64,000 nucleotides of DNA from Rotaria sordida (taxonomy: Eukaryota > Rotifera > Eurotatoria > Philodinida > Philodinidae), in NCBI GenBank assembly GCA_905250125.1, contig CAJNOL010001160.1, positions 1-64,000 of the forward strand. The letters are read 5' to 3'. Below are positions 46,387 to 59,570 of this stretch, in pieces. The translations under genes were made by a program, and so were the position numbers. Below the pieces are notes generated by a model that did no database searches, was not told the DNA's origin, and worked only from the letters and a program-made list of their open reading frames with translations. Positions within the stretch are counted from its first letter, which is position 1. Every line of letters starts with the position of its first letter.

Positions 46387-49126
46387 TAATTAAAATCAAA
46401 CAAAAAAAAAACAGGCAATCAAAAATTACTCAGCATATATGACAAAACTAATTAACAATCCAAATGAGATCATTTTGTGTATGACAATAAACAGAAATAG
46501 AAATAGAAATAATATAAGTATACAATAATAGAGTAAAATCATGATATCTTACAAAAGGTTATAATAACATGTTGAATAAAGTCTCTATACATGTCAACAT
46601 AAAAAGAAAAACTTCAAATATTGTTTTGTTAGATAAAATTAGTTTGAATGACTTTATTGAAAACTTAGCAAAGATGTAATTCTTGGTAAATATAAAAGAT
46701 TAATATTTATATTTAGTTTAGATGATAGATTTATGTAATAAACGATAAAAATAGAATAAAAGATAGAAAAGCAAAGAGCATTTCAAATTAACTTTTCTTT
46801 TTCCGCTTCGTTTAAAATGACACTTCGTGTCTTGTTTTCTTCTTCTTTTATTTGTCATCGGTCGAAGTATTTTTCGAATTTTCTTTTGCAAACACGCACA
46901 CATCATAATTATCACAAGTCTTCTCTCAACCGTCTTTTCTTTTTTCTACTTCAACTAAACTCGACAACAGGAGATGTATGCACACGCACGGTTACCGAAG
47001 TACTATGGAAATATATAGATATAACGACGGCAATTTTCTATCTATGCTAAATATGATATATATTAATATATAATATATGTTTGTAAATAAATTTTTTTGC
47101 TAATTTCCATAGTTAATAGAACGACTTATTTTAATTTTATTAATATGCACGAACAAAATACAATGCTATAAATTGTAATGAAGAAAGTTTGTATGATTGA
47201 TACATTTATTTAATTGGTAAATCAATTGCATTTTAAATAACTGTAATATCATGAAACGAATTTAAGATAATTTTTGAATTAGAGTTTGTACTAAGTTTGA
47301 TTAGTTAAGTAACTAATTGATCGTTTGTTTACAGAGGCGTCACGATCAGGGTAGGAAAGCATTCACTTTGCTCATCAATTCTCAAAAAGACGCTTGACCT
47401 TCCGAAATTCAGTCAATTTCAGCAAAAATCTTTCAATCAGCTTCCTGAGCCATCGACTTCCAATGTAGATGACCTCGGTACACCCTTGTATGTTCATTAA
47501 GGAAATATAATTCTAATTAGTTGTTTTCTCCGTTTAACAAGAATTAGTAATGAAAATCTATCGGGAGAATATCTTAAAATTTGAAATAGTAAAAATAATA
47601 AAATCAGTCTGTTTTTTTTTATTCGTCAGTTTGATAAGATTTCAAATTGGAATAGAAGATATTCACATTGAGTCTATTTAATCATTCTTCGTTTATTATT
47701 ATAATTTTATTGACTTGTAAATTCTTTTCTATCTATAGGAAAGATGTTTTTTTTATCATTCTAATTGAAATAAACGAAGATTTTGAATGTTTTGTTGATA
47801 ATAAAAAAAATATCTACTTATAACGAATTTATTTATATTTGAAATTAAATAGACTATTCAAATGTTTCATTTACAATTAGTCTTATTAGAAAATTTAAGG
47901 TGAAAATTTTGAATATATATGAATTTAAATAAATTTAAAAATGAAATTGCAAGATATTGTTGCAAGTTTGCAATTAGATTTTCTAACCTAATAACGAATG
48001 ATTCGTTCAAAATACTCGAATTTAAATATGTTATTATAAGTGTAACGAAATAGATAGTCTGCCAAATATTATTTTCTTTTCTTTTTCAATAATTGTAAGA
48101 TTCATAAAGACAAACGAATGATTATCTTCTAGAATCATTAGTATTCATAGTATGAAATTGGAAATTGATTATGATCATTGAAAAATCCATCAAATTACTG
48201 ATATTTAATTGATGAAAATAAAGAATTCATTCATCACCTTAAATGCATACAGAAAATTATTTTTTAAAAATACCACAAATTAAAACTTGATATAAATTTC
48301 AACAGTTATTCTTATATAAAATATCCATCAGACTTATAAAAACTCATCAACAAAAGACACAATCATAGTGGATATGTAACATTTAAAATACTAGAAGATA
48401 CATTCAGTATACTGAGTATAACAATCTGATCAATACTTGATTTTTCTATACTGAAAGTCTTCTATCATGTATCTTCTTGTTAGTAGAGTTATCATGTTAT
48501 TCAGCTTCATGTTCTCTCTTAGAACTATTTTTGATTCATTTTGCTTCCAATAACTTCTTCTTTCTATTCTGTATAAATGATATATATTTCTTATGTAAAA
48601 CTATTTATTTATTTTGTAATCGTATAGAAATTTCTACAATCAATAAAATATTATTATTGTTAATATTAAGTCGAAGTATTTAAAAAAAATATTTACATAA
48701 TGATGTCATAATAAATGACTAATAGTTAACATGCAATTCCTTTTTCTATTTGTCTCTGCTTTTTTTCTTTCATGCTTTTCATTTTGCTGTTCTTTGTTTT
48801 TTGTTGCCTTTTTTTTTTTTTGCATATGCCGTTCGTCTAACTCATAATCTATTATTTCATGATTATTACTATCATTCGTTATCGGCATTATTTTTAACCG
48901 AACTTTATGCGCATTTGATCATTAAAAGATTAAATTCTAACATGTCATACAATTGTTAGTAAGATCAAATTTTGTTTTTTTTTCATTGCGTGATATTAGA
49001 TATTTTTTTATGTAGAAAACATTCTTTGTTGTTCATTCAGATTTTATGACGCACAACCATAGTCCTATTAATTGAGTTATTTGTTTTTTTATATAGTAAC
49101 GTAATAATAGAGTCCTTCTTTATTTT

Positions 49127-49182
49127 CTTTTCTTTTTTTCTTTTTCTTTTCTTTTCTTTTCTTTTCTTTTCTTTTCTTTTCA
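49127..49182 (+). repeat. (CTTTT)n microsatellite
   Basis: Seven to eight near-perfect CTTTT units within a longer pyrimidine tract, about 95 bp upstream of the cupin start codon. Confidence 0.9.
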
Positions 49183-49275
49183 TTTGAAAAGAAGGTCGTC
49201 ATCATATAGAGTTACTGCATATCAATCATTTTGCGTATTTTGTTTATTTCGACATATTCGTCTATTCAACTAATC

Positions 49276-49824
49276 ATGACAGATAGACGAAATAATAAAC
49301 AAGCTGATAAATGGATAGATATATTAGGCTTAAAACCGCACCCAGAAGGCGGATTTTATTCTGAAACATATCGTAGTAATGATGAATGTATACTTGAACG
49401 TTATAATAATCAAACTCGTTCATGTTCAACATCAATTTATTATTTACTTAAATTACCTGAATCACCAATAAGTTATTTTCATCGTATAAAAGCTGATGAA
49501 ATGTGGCATTTTTATCAAGGTTTACCATTAATTATACATGTATTAGATGAAGAAAATTCGTCACATACTGAATATACATTAGGTCAAGATTTAAGTATTA
49601 ACAAAAATATTCGACCACAAATTCTTGTTCCTTATGGAAAATGGTTTGCAGCTGAATTAATCAAAACAAATAGTGAAGATTCAAATGATAATTTTACTTT
49701 ATGTGGATGTACTTGTACACCAGGATTTGATTATCAAGATTTTGAATGTGCAAAAAGATCATATTTAATTGAAAAATTTTCAAATTTAAAAGATTTAATT
49801 ATTCGTTTGACACCATCAGAATAA
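49276..49824 (+). CDS. Cupin-fold protein, DUF985 (Cupin_5) family
   Basis: Single exon of 182 residues. The start at 49276 (MTDRRNNK) is preferred to an in-frame Met at 49231, whose extra 15 residues are hydrophobic and lie upstream of where the family begins. The family signature is clear: LGLKPHPEGGFYSETYRS near residue 20, STSIYYLL, the metal-site strand FHRIKADEMWHFYQG, LGQDL, the PYGKWFAAEL strand, and CTCTPGFDYQDFE near the C-terminus. Proteins of this family form dimeric beta-barrels. Their biochemical role in animals is unsettled, so no reaction is proposed. It is one of the few intron-less genes in the window. Its codon use matches its neighbours, so there is no direct sign of recent transfer, although the family is common in bacteria. 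Confidence 0.92.
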   Translation: MTDRRNNKQADKWIDILGLKPHPEGGFYSETYRSNDECILERYNNQTRSCSTSIYYLLKLPESPISYFHRIKADEMWHFYQGLPLIIHVLDEENSSHTEYTLGQDLSINKNIRPQILVPYGKWFAAELIKTNSEDSNDNFTLCGCTCTPGFDYQDFECAKRSYLIEKFSNLKDLIIRLTPSE

Positions 49825-51016
49825 TTATCATTCGTAATTTGTTTCTTCTCCTCCTCTTGTGATTTATAAGTATTATGAAACCATCTGTTAAGTCTTTTTT
49901 TCTTGCTTTTTTTAGATAAAATATTTTTACCTTTAATTTATAAATAATCATGTGCTATGCGGGGGAAAAGAAAGATATATTCTACCTATTTATATCTTTA
50001 ATTAACTACTCATAATAGAAGATAGAAAAAAAATTATTTTTAGATATTTATTAAAGAAACAAAAAATGTTTATTTATATTGAAGAAATTCTATGAAAATC
50101 ATGAATAAGTATAAAGTATTTATGTAGGTCTTTTTTTTTTAAGTTAGTTGAATGTTTATTTTAATTAGATTGAATGAGTATTTGAATATTTTATAAGATT
50201 GATAGAATGAAAGAAATGTTAATGCAAAAAAAAAAAATAAACAGAATAAAATTCTTTTATTTCATATGATTGAATATATATAACAAATAGACAAGACAAA
50301 TGAATCCTTAGAATTTTATAGAAATATAAGAAAATAAACATTAGGTATTAGAAGATTAATATTATGTAAACAGATGTTACAAGAACATGGACAAATAAAG
50401 TCAAAGAATATTAAGTAAACTTGCTAGTCATAGAGTAAATATATACCAATATTGTTGCTATTTCTGTTGTATTTTTTTACTATATGAAAATAAAAATCAA
50501 AGAAAACCTTTCTATTTCGTGTCTTTTTTTGAGGTCGCACTATGTCAATATTAGAAAACCTTATTTTTAATTTTAGATGTCACTTTTTGTATCCAATCGA
50601 ATCAACTGTATATTCTCTAGACTAATAATATTTTTTATTATAGCACTTTTCTTTCAAAAGAAACGTCCGGAGTCCTTCCTTTCCATTGTTGTTGTTGTTG
50701 TTGTTGTTCGTCGTTATTGTGATTATTCTTATTTCTCTTCCTTTCTTTCTTGCGTCTATACATAGGAGAAAAAAGATGGAGAGGAAAAACAAGAGAATGG
50801 TTTATGCGTGCGCGTGACTGGAAGAAAACCTCCATTTCATCTCTTTTTCTTTACTTGTTTATTGTTGCTATTCTACATTGTGGTCGTCGCCGTCGTTCTT
50901 ATTCATTTGTACAGTTAGAAATATGTATATAACTAGTAATAATAATATAATATCTTTCTTTTTGTATCTTCTAGAAATAAAGAAGAAAAAAAGCCAACGA
51001 CAAAGAAAAAAAAAGC
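49825..51016. other. Spacer upstream of the TENT5 gene
   Basis: AT-rich. Contains a (GTT)n tract at about 50688-50708 and an acceptor-like site (CTTTTTGTATCTTCTAG, ending 50974) 42 bases before the TENT5 start codon. No exon recognised. Confidence 0.5.
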
Positions 51017-51049
51017 ATGCATGTTTCGCATACTTCATTAAATTCGAAC

Positions 51050-51090
<41 letters not shown>

Positions 51091-54000
51091 AAAATTTTAT
51101 TTAACTTGTGAACAAACAGATAAATTAAAACATATATTAGATCGTTCAATTCCAATATGTTCATCACCACCATCATCATTTCCAACATTAAATTTAACAC
51201 CTCGATATTTTCTTCGACAAGTTTTATATAAATTAAAAGAATATTCAATTGATATAACAAGTATACGTTTAAATGGTGGTGCTGCATCATATGTACTTGT
51301 TAATGATTCAAATTTTGTTTATCGTGATATTGATATATTAATACATATTAAAACTCCATTATCATCTGAACAAAAAACAACATTATTTTCATCAAATAAT
51401 GAACCATATTTATGTGATGTATGGACAATAATTAAATATACAATATGTTCATGTTTATTAGAACATATAACAAATATCAAAACATCTGAACAACAATCTC
51501 AACAATATACACATCATTATTTATCAACTATACTTGATGCATATGCAAAAAAAAATATTAAAATATCATCAGAACAAGATTCATGGGCATTATTATCATT
51601 ACAAAATTATTCAGGACAAAATCTTGAATTAAAATTTGTTGAACATCTTAAACGACAATGGCAATTTAGTGTTGATTCATTTCAAATTAATCTTGAACCA
51701 TTATTATATGAAAAACAAATAAATAATTATTCAAATCGTAATTTATCACATATATATAATTGTTCATCAATATCATCAATAACAAAAACAATTAAAACAA
51801 AAAATTTAATTATTGATGCTATTAATGGTTTAACAATAATAAAAAAAGATTATGATAATAATGATGAAAGAAATGATCTTAAAAATAGTAATGAAAAAAA
51901 TTGTCATCAAAATAATTTTTTATTAACAAGTACAAGTCCATTAAGATTTGGATTTTTTACACCATCATCATCACCTAATACAATTGAACAAGAAAATAAT
52001 ATTGAATGTCGAACATTAGCTACTATTACAACAATTTCAACATTAAATAATAATACTAATAGTAACAATAATAATTGTGAGTATTTAATTTAATGAAAAT
52101 TAGAATATCGATATTTCGAAATCGAATGAGATAAAGTTTTATTTTAATTTTAAAATGATCTATGAATATTGATTATATATTCAATTTTGATATTCTTTTC
52201 AATATCGTAGATAAGTTCTTATTAACTATATAACAAATAACTATTATTTTGTATTTTTTCTTTCTACCACTTACGAAGGAATGTTTTCAATTGACGAATT
52301 GCCTTTTCATCGAAAGCTAGTAGATTGCACAAACTTTTCGTCATAAAAAAATTTTTGATTTGTTCAACTTATAGAGAATATTGAATTGTTGATGAAATGG
52401 TAGATTTTTCTATTTCAAATCGTTTTCTTTTTTGCAGAAAGTATAACTATTTTAATTTCTACCATAGATACATATCAACATTTCTTATGATTATATTCGA
52501 AATCAGCGCATGGTCGATAACCAATAATCCATCAGCTTTCGATAAAACAGCATTTAGTCAGTTGAAAACATTCTCTCGTTAGTAGGTTTCATTTAAGCGT
52601 TTTCATGGTAACTGAAGAACGGCTTATCAGAAAAATTTAACATTTTCTGAGCAGATAGATCTCGACAAGTAGAGCAACACATGTCATAGACACAAAATTT
52701 TTAGGACGGTATCTTCTATGAGACACTGAGATCACGATAACCCTAATTTTTGACCTCGTTTCTTCAAGGTGCTATGTTTATTTGAACCGAAAGTTTGTTT
52801 ATAAACATTAGACACGGTTCGGTATAGGTATTTTTTTATTTTTTGTCCAATCGAATAAAAGAGTCAAAATATTGACGATATTTCAAAAACTGTGTGTTTT
52901 GTTTTTGAATAGAACTTTCCTTTATAAGAGCCACCAAAAATTAGAAGAACAATATTTTTTTGAAATAAAAAATAAAAAAATATACTCATTCTAAACACTG
53001 TATAGTATATGTACAAAAAATGTTTCAGTTCGATCGGATATACTAAGTCGGAGAAACGAAGATGTTTTTGAACTTTTTCTTTTTCATGAAAAACTTGCTT
53101 TGAGGAATACGCAGTTTCTTATGTTTATTACGTAAATTTGATTTTTTAACATTTAAAGATCATTTTTAGATACTAAAATGTATCCAATAGATAGATACTA
53201 TTTCAGACTATATAATAGTCACAAAAAAAAAAATTTTAATCATGAAAGGAGAAGTACCCTTAAAAACAAAATATATCACAAGATGCCATATGAAAAGCTC
53301 TACAAGTCACAATAAAAATTTTATTTTATATACCTTCAGATCGTGCACGTAGAAGAACAACTTCAATATAACTTTCAAATGATAATATTATAGTAGATTT
53401 CAATATAATTCAAGTCGTATGAGTATATTTAGATGCATTGAACTATATCATAATTACTTTTGAATACTTAACCCTTTGGTTAATATCTCCTTGTCTGTAT
53501 GTTTCCTGTTGACTTGCATTTTTGCTTGAATAAATAGTACTGCCTTTGATTGATGAGATAAAAAAAAGAAGCTATTTGATCATATCTTGTTCTTAGTGTT
53601 GAAAATTAATCTGAAAGTTTTAAAAACAAACAAGATTTTTATTTTAACTTATAGAGTTATTTATATTGCATCTTGAAATATATTTTGTTTTTTAGTGTTT
53701 GAAATAAAATATACTCAATGATAATAAAAAGAAAAAAAAATTATATAAAAATTTCGTTATTCATTATAATAGAAAAATTTTTCAAATAATAATACCTGAT
53801 TGTTCGAGTTTATCGAAACATGAAGTTTTATTATTATGTTCATATTTTCTATTCAAGGAAAAATTTTAATTTCCTTCAAGATAATAAGTCATAACTATGT
53901 ACATCATTCTATTTCGAATTTATTTATAAAAATTTATTAGATTGATATTCAAAAACTTTCGAAACACGATAAATCTAAAAATGTCTTTTTGTTTCTTCAT

Positions 54001-57000
54001 CATTCTTTTGTTTTATTGCATTGTTTAATGTGTTATTAAACCAATCATTGCTATATATATATTAGCATATTAAACAAGGTTATTTAAAGTACAAGAATAA
54101 ATGTCATAAACAATGATATATCGGTTACTATTTATAATATTTTTTATGCATAAAAGACGATTTATATATATTACTTTTCATGTTTACATCAAAGTGTAAA
54201 ATGCATAAAGATTAGAACAAGATCTTTTACGCATAATGATAAACGTCATCATGAAAATGAAATGTATTATAAATTTATTATGAAAGACAGTTAAATTATA
54301 TATTAAGAAAATTGATTTGTCATCTTCATTTACATACTTTAATGTGTATATGACAATAATCTTTTTAAAGATAAGAGAAAGGGTTAAAAAGTCTATCTTT
54401 TCTACATTGATTGAAACATTATAGATGAAAGAAAAATTTGGTTTTTGATATAACATTGTCCTGCAAATATTATAGAAACTTTATTATTATTATTTTTTTG
54501 TTATCACGAGCGAAATATTTAGTGCAAAAAAAATATATATATATAAAAGAACCTAATTGGAAATATTTCCTGAAGGCTACTTATGTTAGAAAAAAAAATA
54601 TTCCGGAAATTCTATTGCAACATTTGTTAAATAGTTTTTTTTAGTCAAATATATTTGTTTTTCATTACATGCTTTTCAACAACATCAACATACAGCTGTT
54701 CTTTATAACGAGTGTTCTTCTGTAATATTAATATAATTGATCTGGAATATAAGAAACTGAACAATAGATAGTTTTATTAATAATTTAATTCAGTCTCCTG
54801 TTTCATATAAAACTATACAGTTTCTGATCATTTCTCTCTCAGAGTAGAATTTACTCTTGTTTTATTTTGATTGCAATCGTCAATTATGAAAATTTAAGGA
54901 TAGCAGGAAAAGTTATAAAAGCATTCATAATAGTCATTATAAAACATGTAGAATAATTTTGTTTGTTTTTTTTTTTCGTATACTACCCTTTACGTTACTT
55001 GTGAACTCCGAAAAACTTCTTTTTTTTTTGTATTTCTGCATTCGATATTTCATTCTTACTAATGAAAAATAAAATTAATGTAAAACTTCATGATATAATT
55101 AACATTTTTCATTTTCAACACAGATCAAGGTCTTCTTTACCATTCAAAAAAAGTCCATTTTCATTAGAAAACTCACGATTAAGATAAATGCATGTAATGA
55201 TAGCCCGAGGTCTGATCTTTCATTTTGATAATTTCTGTCATTATGTGCTTAAAAAAAACACGATACTTTTTTTGTCTAGAAAAAAAAAAGAATTTTGAGA
55301 TGTTTCTATGGAAAAAAAGCACTTTAATGGAACGTAGATATATTTTAATGACTTTCATCAACCGTTGTCGAAAAATAAAGCTTATTCGATAATAAATAAA
55401 AATAAAATTATTTAATGTCTTTCCGTCTTTTTCTTTTTAGTGTTTATTTATAGATCATGTCTACTTTTTTTAAGTTGTCTAACAAAAGGAAATGTTTTTA
55501 ATGGATATCACTTGTAATTAGAAGAGAGCTGAAATCATAAACAGTTCATTGTATCAGAAAGTGTTCTACTGAATTTCCTGTAATTAAGAATAAAACTACT
55601 TATATCATGAAGTTAAACAAATCATTAAAAAAAGTTTATTTATATACAGTCGAACTTGATGATTACTCCATTCAAATCTACCAAAGAAAAAAAAAATTCT
55701 GTTTTTTCTTTGCTTGTGTTGTTTTTAATCGTGCCTCTCAGCTTTCTCTGTAGACTTTCATTCAATATATCTAAATTCTTTTTTGTTTACATATTAGTTT
55801 ATTAGTTATCTTATAGCTAATTTATTTCGTATTATTTTGAAATAGAACAACTAAAATTTTCAATAATGACTAATATTATAAATACAAGAAAATATAGAAA
55901 AACAAATAAGAGTTTGTGGGACTTTATCATCATTATCTTAACATATAATGAATGTTATTAATAAGAAAAATAGGACAATGAAAGAGTACTTGATAACAAA
56001 GATGATACAAAGAAAAAAGAAAATATACAAAACAGAGGTGGACACAAGACAACGTCTTCTGTCCAGCTCTGGTGTAAGCCTTCTCCTCCCGAATAATTGA
56101 AAACTATTCATTAGTACCCAATAAAACTACCAAGGTTTTTCTTTGAATTATTTTCTAACTTTATTGGATATTTTCTTATACACCCTCCTTCCAATCTTGA
56201 GATTCTCGCGCGGCTTCTGAGGATCATAGAGAATTTTAGGTTGCCAAATGAGCTATTTTTGCTTCTTATTTGTTGAATATCTCTCTCAAAAGTCATGGTA
56301 TACTGCTGAGAATTTTATCATAGCTTTTCCATTACAGTTCTAATGTATTGTGAAAAATTCATATGATTTGAATGTACTTGACCTGAAATCAGTTTTTTAA
56401 TAAAGAAGCTTAATAAACCATAATATCTCATTAATTGAAAAATATATTTCTAAATTTTTATATTATATATATATATATATATAAATTTATCTTTTAGCTA
56501 TTTTCGAATCTCGTCGACGTTTATCCAAAGCATCAACATCAACATTAAATGAAGAATCAACAGATACCTCACTTCAATTTCATCTTTCATTAAATGATGA
56601 TATTGATGATGGTATTGTTTCAGATGCTGATGATTCAGCTAATGAAGATGATGATCAAGTATTTCGTACACCAGTTGATACAAACAGTGCACCACCTAGT
56701 CCAGCAACAATTATTGCTATTGATATGCCATCATCTCCACTAGTCATTGAAGTTTATTCCGGTTATAAAGATTTACATCAAGCACTTGATCATTTAAATA
56801 AAAAATTAATTGCAACATATGCACCTGAAACAATGCGTGGTGGTGGTTTATTGGTAAATCTTTTTTTTTTCTTTCTTCTTACATATATTTATTTATTTAT
56901 TTATTTATTATATCAATAGAAATATTGTGATTTATTAGCACAAAATTATGAAGTTCACGATCCCACAGATATGTTTCGTATGCAACGATATATGTGTTCA

Positions 57001-59570
57001 AGATTTTTTATTGATTATAAAACTATACCTGAACAAATGCATGTTATAACTCAATATGTAGTAACACATTTTTTACCATTATCAATGACAAATATTGATC
57101 AAACAACAAATTCAGTTTTATACTATCAAAATAATAATCAAGAAAATATAAAAACGTCTTATATGCAAAATAATAACAATAATAATAATCAAAATAATAT
57201 TATTAATGTAAGACTTTGTTTATTATTTTTTGATCATTTATCTAATGTTATACAACAAAGTACAGTTTGTTTAACACATCATGATAAAGAAGCAACATTA
57301 ATTAATATAAATCATCTTAAAGAATGTTATCATTATAAATATGAATATTTATTTATTGATGATAATTATCATCACCAACGATATCATTCACAACATCCAC
57401 ATCATTATCATCATTATTCAAGTTCATCATCAAATTCCAGTCGATCGGTATGTATTATTATTAATTGAAATTTTCTTTAAGTATTTATTTATTTATTTTT
57501 TTATAATATTTTTACACCTTTATATTTTAGTCAAAAAAGAAAAAGAAAAGAAAGAAAGAAACGAGATTTTTTTTCTCGGTACAAAATGAGAAAAACTGAA
57601 GGAGAATTATCCGTATGTCGAAAGATTTTTTTTCGACTTAATTTATCTTCGAAGTTTTTCATTTAAATCAGAATCGAAGTAAATATATGTCACTCGTCAT
57701 CTCAGTCTTCGATTGTAGAGTGAAATGTTTTACGTTTATATCAAGTATTTATTATAGTCAACTACTCACAAAAAAAAACTCTTCATCCAAAGAAATTATT
57801 AAATCTTTTTAAATCCATGTGTATAAAGTGTTTTGTTATAAGATTTAATCATATCTACCATTTTCTATTATGTACGCCATTCACTGGAGACAAAGTTAAA
57901 TAATCGAGATGAATCTAAGATTTTCGAATATGGAAGAGTTGAAAGTTTTATTCAATGGTAGAAGAAAATTTTTTTTTGGCATTGGGAATTTCACATATAT
58001 GAAGATTGTTATTATCGTACCAGAATAAAATATTGGCGAAGAAAAATACACATATACTTTTGAACATGAATATATAATTACTATTGGTCTTTGCTTTATG
58101 AAACAATGAAATACAATTAAGAGTGAATTCATTTTTGTTTTTATTAAATTTTTTCTACTTGATTATTTTTTTATTATTATCATGAAGACTTTTTTTTTTC
58201 TTTTTCAAAATTCAATATTCTATTCTATAATAATCATATTTATTCTTCTTCTAGTAATTCTGTATGGATAAATTTACTGAATCTAAATCTTGGAGAAAAT
58301 ATCATAAATTTATGATGTAACCGGACTTTTCGTCGTGAACAAAATATTGCTATATATATATATATCTGTGTATCACCAATTAATTATCTAGAAAATAATA
58401 TTGACACTTTTACAAAGGTTTGCAAAGAATTTTCTTCATGTACATCCAAAGAAATCTTGTCTGAAACTGTATTAAATTTCATAGGCAACGGAAAAATTTT
58501 CAAGAAATATTTGTACTTTGATATAAAAATTTTATTCCATTGAGATAGTCTAGAAAACTTTGAAACAAAAGATTCTTTCAGTATAATAACTGATAATCTT
58601 TGCAGATCTTTTTGTAAATATGTCAATAGTTTTTCAATTCAGCATTCAATTTTTTTAATAATTTTTCTTTCATTTTATTCATTACTTTTTTCACAATTAG
58701 TTGATAATGCACGGATATATTACAACATTTTGTCCTGCAACTATAGCTCGGCATGCCGGTGGCGGATCTTGGTGGGTAGAGTCCTTTGGACCCAAAATTT
58801 TCGGATTCGATTTATGTAGCTTTCTTGGAATTCGAATCAGGTCGAATCGTACTTTGATACGTTTAAAGAAATTTTCTAATCGGAATGAGATAACTGCCCT
58901 GATGGTATCAGATCCTTTTTTCTGCTTTTTTTATATTCGATGATTAGTGCACCCAACACATTTTCCAGACGAATCGTCTGAGAACCATGTAGGGTGCACT
59001 AATCATCGAATACAAAAATTCGAGAAAAGATATTTCATATCTTCAGAGTGACTATCCGATTCCGATTAGAAAATTTCATAGAGAATACCAAAATACGATT
59101 CGATCGGATTCGGGTACCAAAAAAGTTCATTGAATTGGATCTATGTTCGAAAATTTTGGACCCGACGGATTCTACCTGCGATGAAAAGCCCTAGGATCAA
59201 ATTCGTAACTTTTTCAGTAGTTAGTTCATCTGTATAAAAGAAAAATAGTAACTTTTTACTGCTTGTATTCATATAAAAATGATTTAAATATTTCTTAATT
59301 ATTCAAATATTTGATAATAAGTATCAATATATATTTATTTATTTATTTTTCTAGTCATCACCATCGAGTTCATCATCGAATTCATATAGATATTATCGTC
59401 ATAATCACAATCAGCGTCATCAAAATTCACATTATCGACATCATAACCTTCAACGACAAACAACAAATTCCTTATCATATCATCATGGATCACGAAATTA
59501 TTCAAATGATTTCCATACAAATCAACAGTTATTAACGAATCATCATTATCAACGTCGACATCAATCGTGA
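51017..59570 (+). CDS. TENT5: TENT5/FAM46-type terminal nucleotidyltransferase
   Basis: Four exons: 51017-52076, 56498-56853, 56920-57447 and 59355-59570, joining in phase to 719 residues (animal members are about 390-440). The N-terminus carries a run of Asn from an AAT repeat. The core begins at about residue 26 (FYLTCEQTDKLKHILD) and shows IRLNGGAASYVL (85-94) and VYRDIDILIHI with Asp104 and Asp106, the metal-binding DxD of the nucleotidyltransferase fold. Then come LELKFVEHLKRQWQFSVDSFQI, an insertion of about 195 residues rich in Asn, Ser, Asp and Thr (about 235-430), and the second half: YKDLHQALDHLNKKLIATYAPE, RGGGLLKYC, MQRYMCSRFFIDY and STVCLTHHDKEATL. The tail is His/Ser/Tyr-rich. 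Family members add poly(A) to mRNAs, in vertebrates often those for secreted proteins. The usual GS of the active-site turn is GG here. Introns 1 (4.4 kb) and 3 (1.9 kb) contain repeats. Confidence 0.92.
52605..53230 (+). repeat. Interspersed repeat, copy 2 (TENT5 intron 1)
   Basis: Second copy of the sequence at 42185-42690, same orientation. It is somewhat longer because of an insert near 52850-52920. See copy 1 for shared blocks. Confidence 0.82.
58775..59176. repeat. Foldback element in TENT5 intron 3
   Basis: A 400 bp palindromic element. GGGTAGAGTCC...GGACCCAAAATTTTCG on the left is inverted at CGAAAATTTTGGACCC...GGATTCTACC on the right. The centre (58934-59013) is a near-perfect hairpin: TATTCGATGATTAGTGCACCC pairs with its inverse across about 38 bases, which themselves contain the palindrome CAGACGAATCGTCTG. 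The element is richer in GC than its surroundings and has no coding capacity. Confidence 0.85.

Larger units (their letters stand above)
44143..49275. other. 5.1 kb without a recognised gene
   Basis: AT-rich. It includes the 5' flank of the metalloproteinase, a GC-rich perfect hairpin at 46354-46386, a GC-richer block at about 47332-47500 of unknown nature, and a CTTTT microsatellite just before the cupin gene. Frames at 46718-46915, 46817-47050 and 48477-48683 have no recognisable motif. Confidence 0.5.

Noticed and set aside
50868..51290. 140-residue minus-strand frame with a Tyr run
   Set aside because: Antisense shadow of the TENT5 exon. The Tyr run is the reverse of the AAT repeat that encodes Asn.
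56111..56296. 61-residue minus-strand frame in TENT5 intron 1
   Set aside because: Slightly GC-richer and with some complexity, but too short and without a recognisable match. It could be a transposon scrap, which I cannot support.
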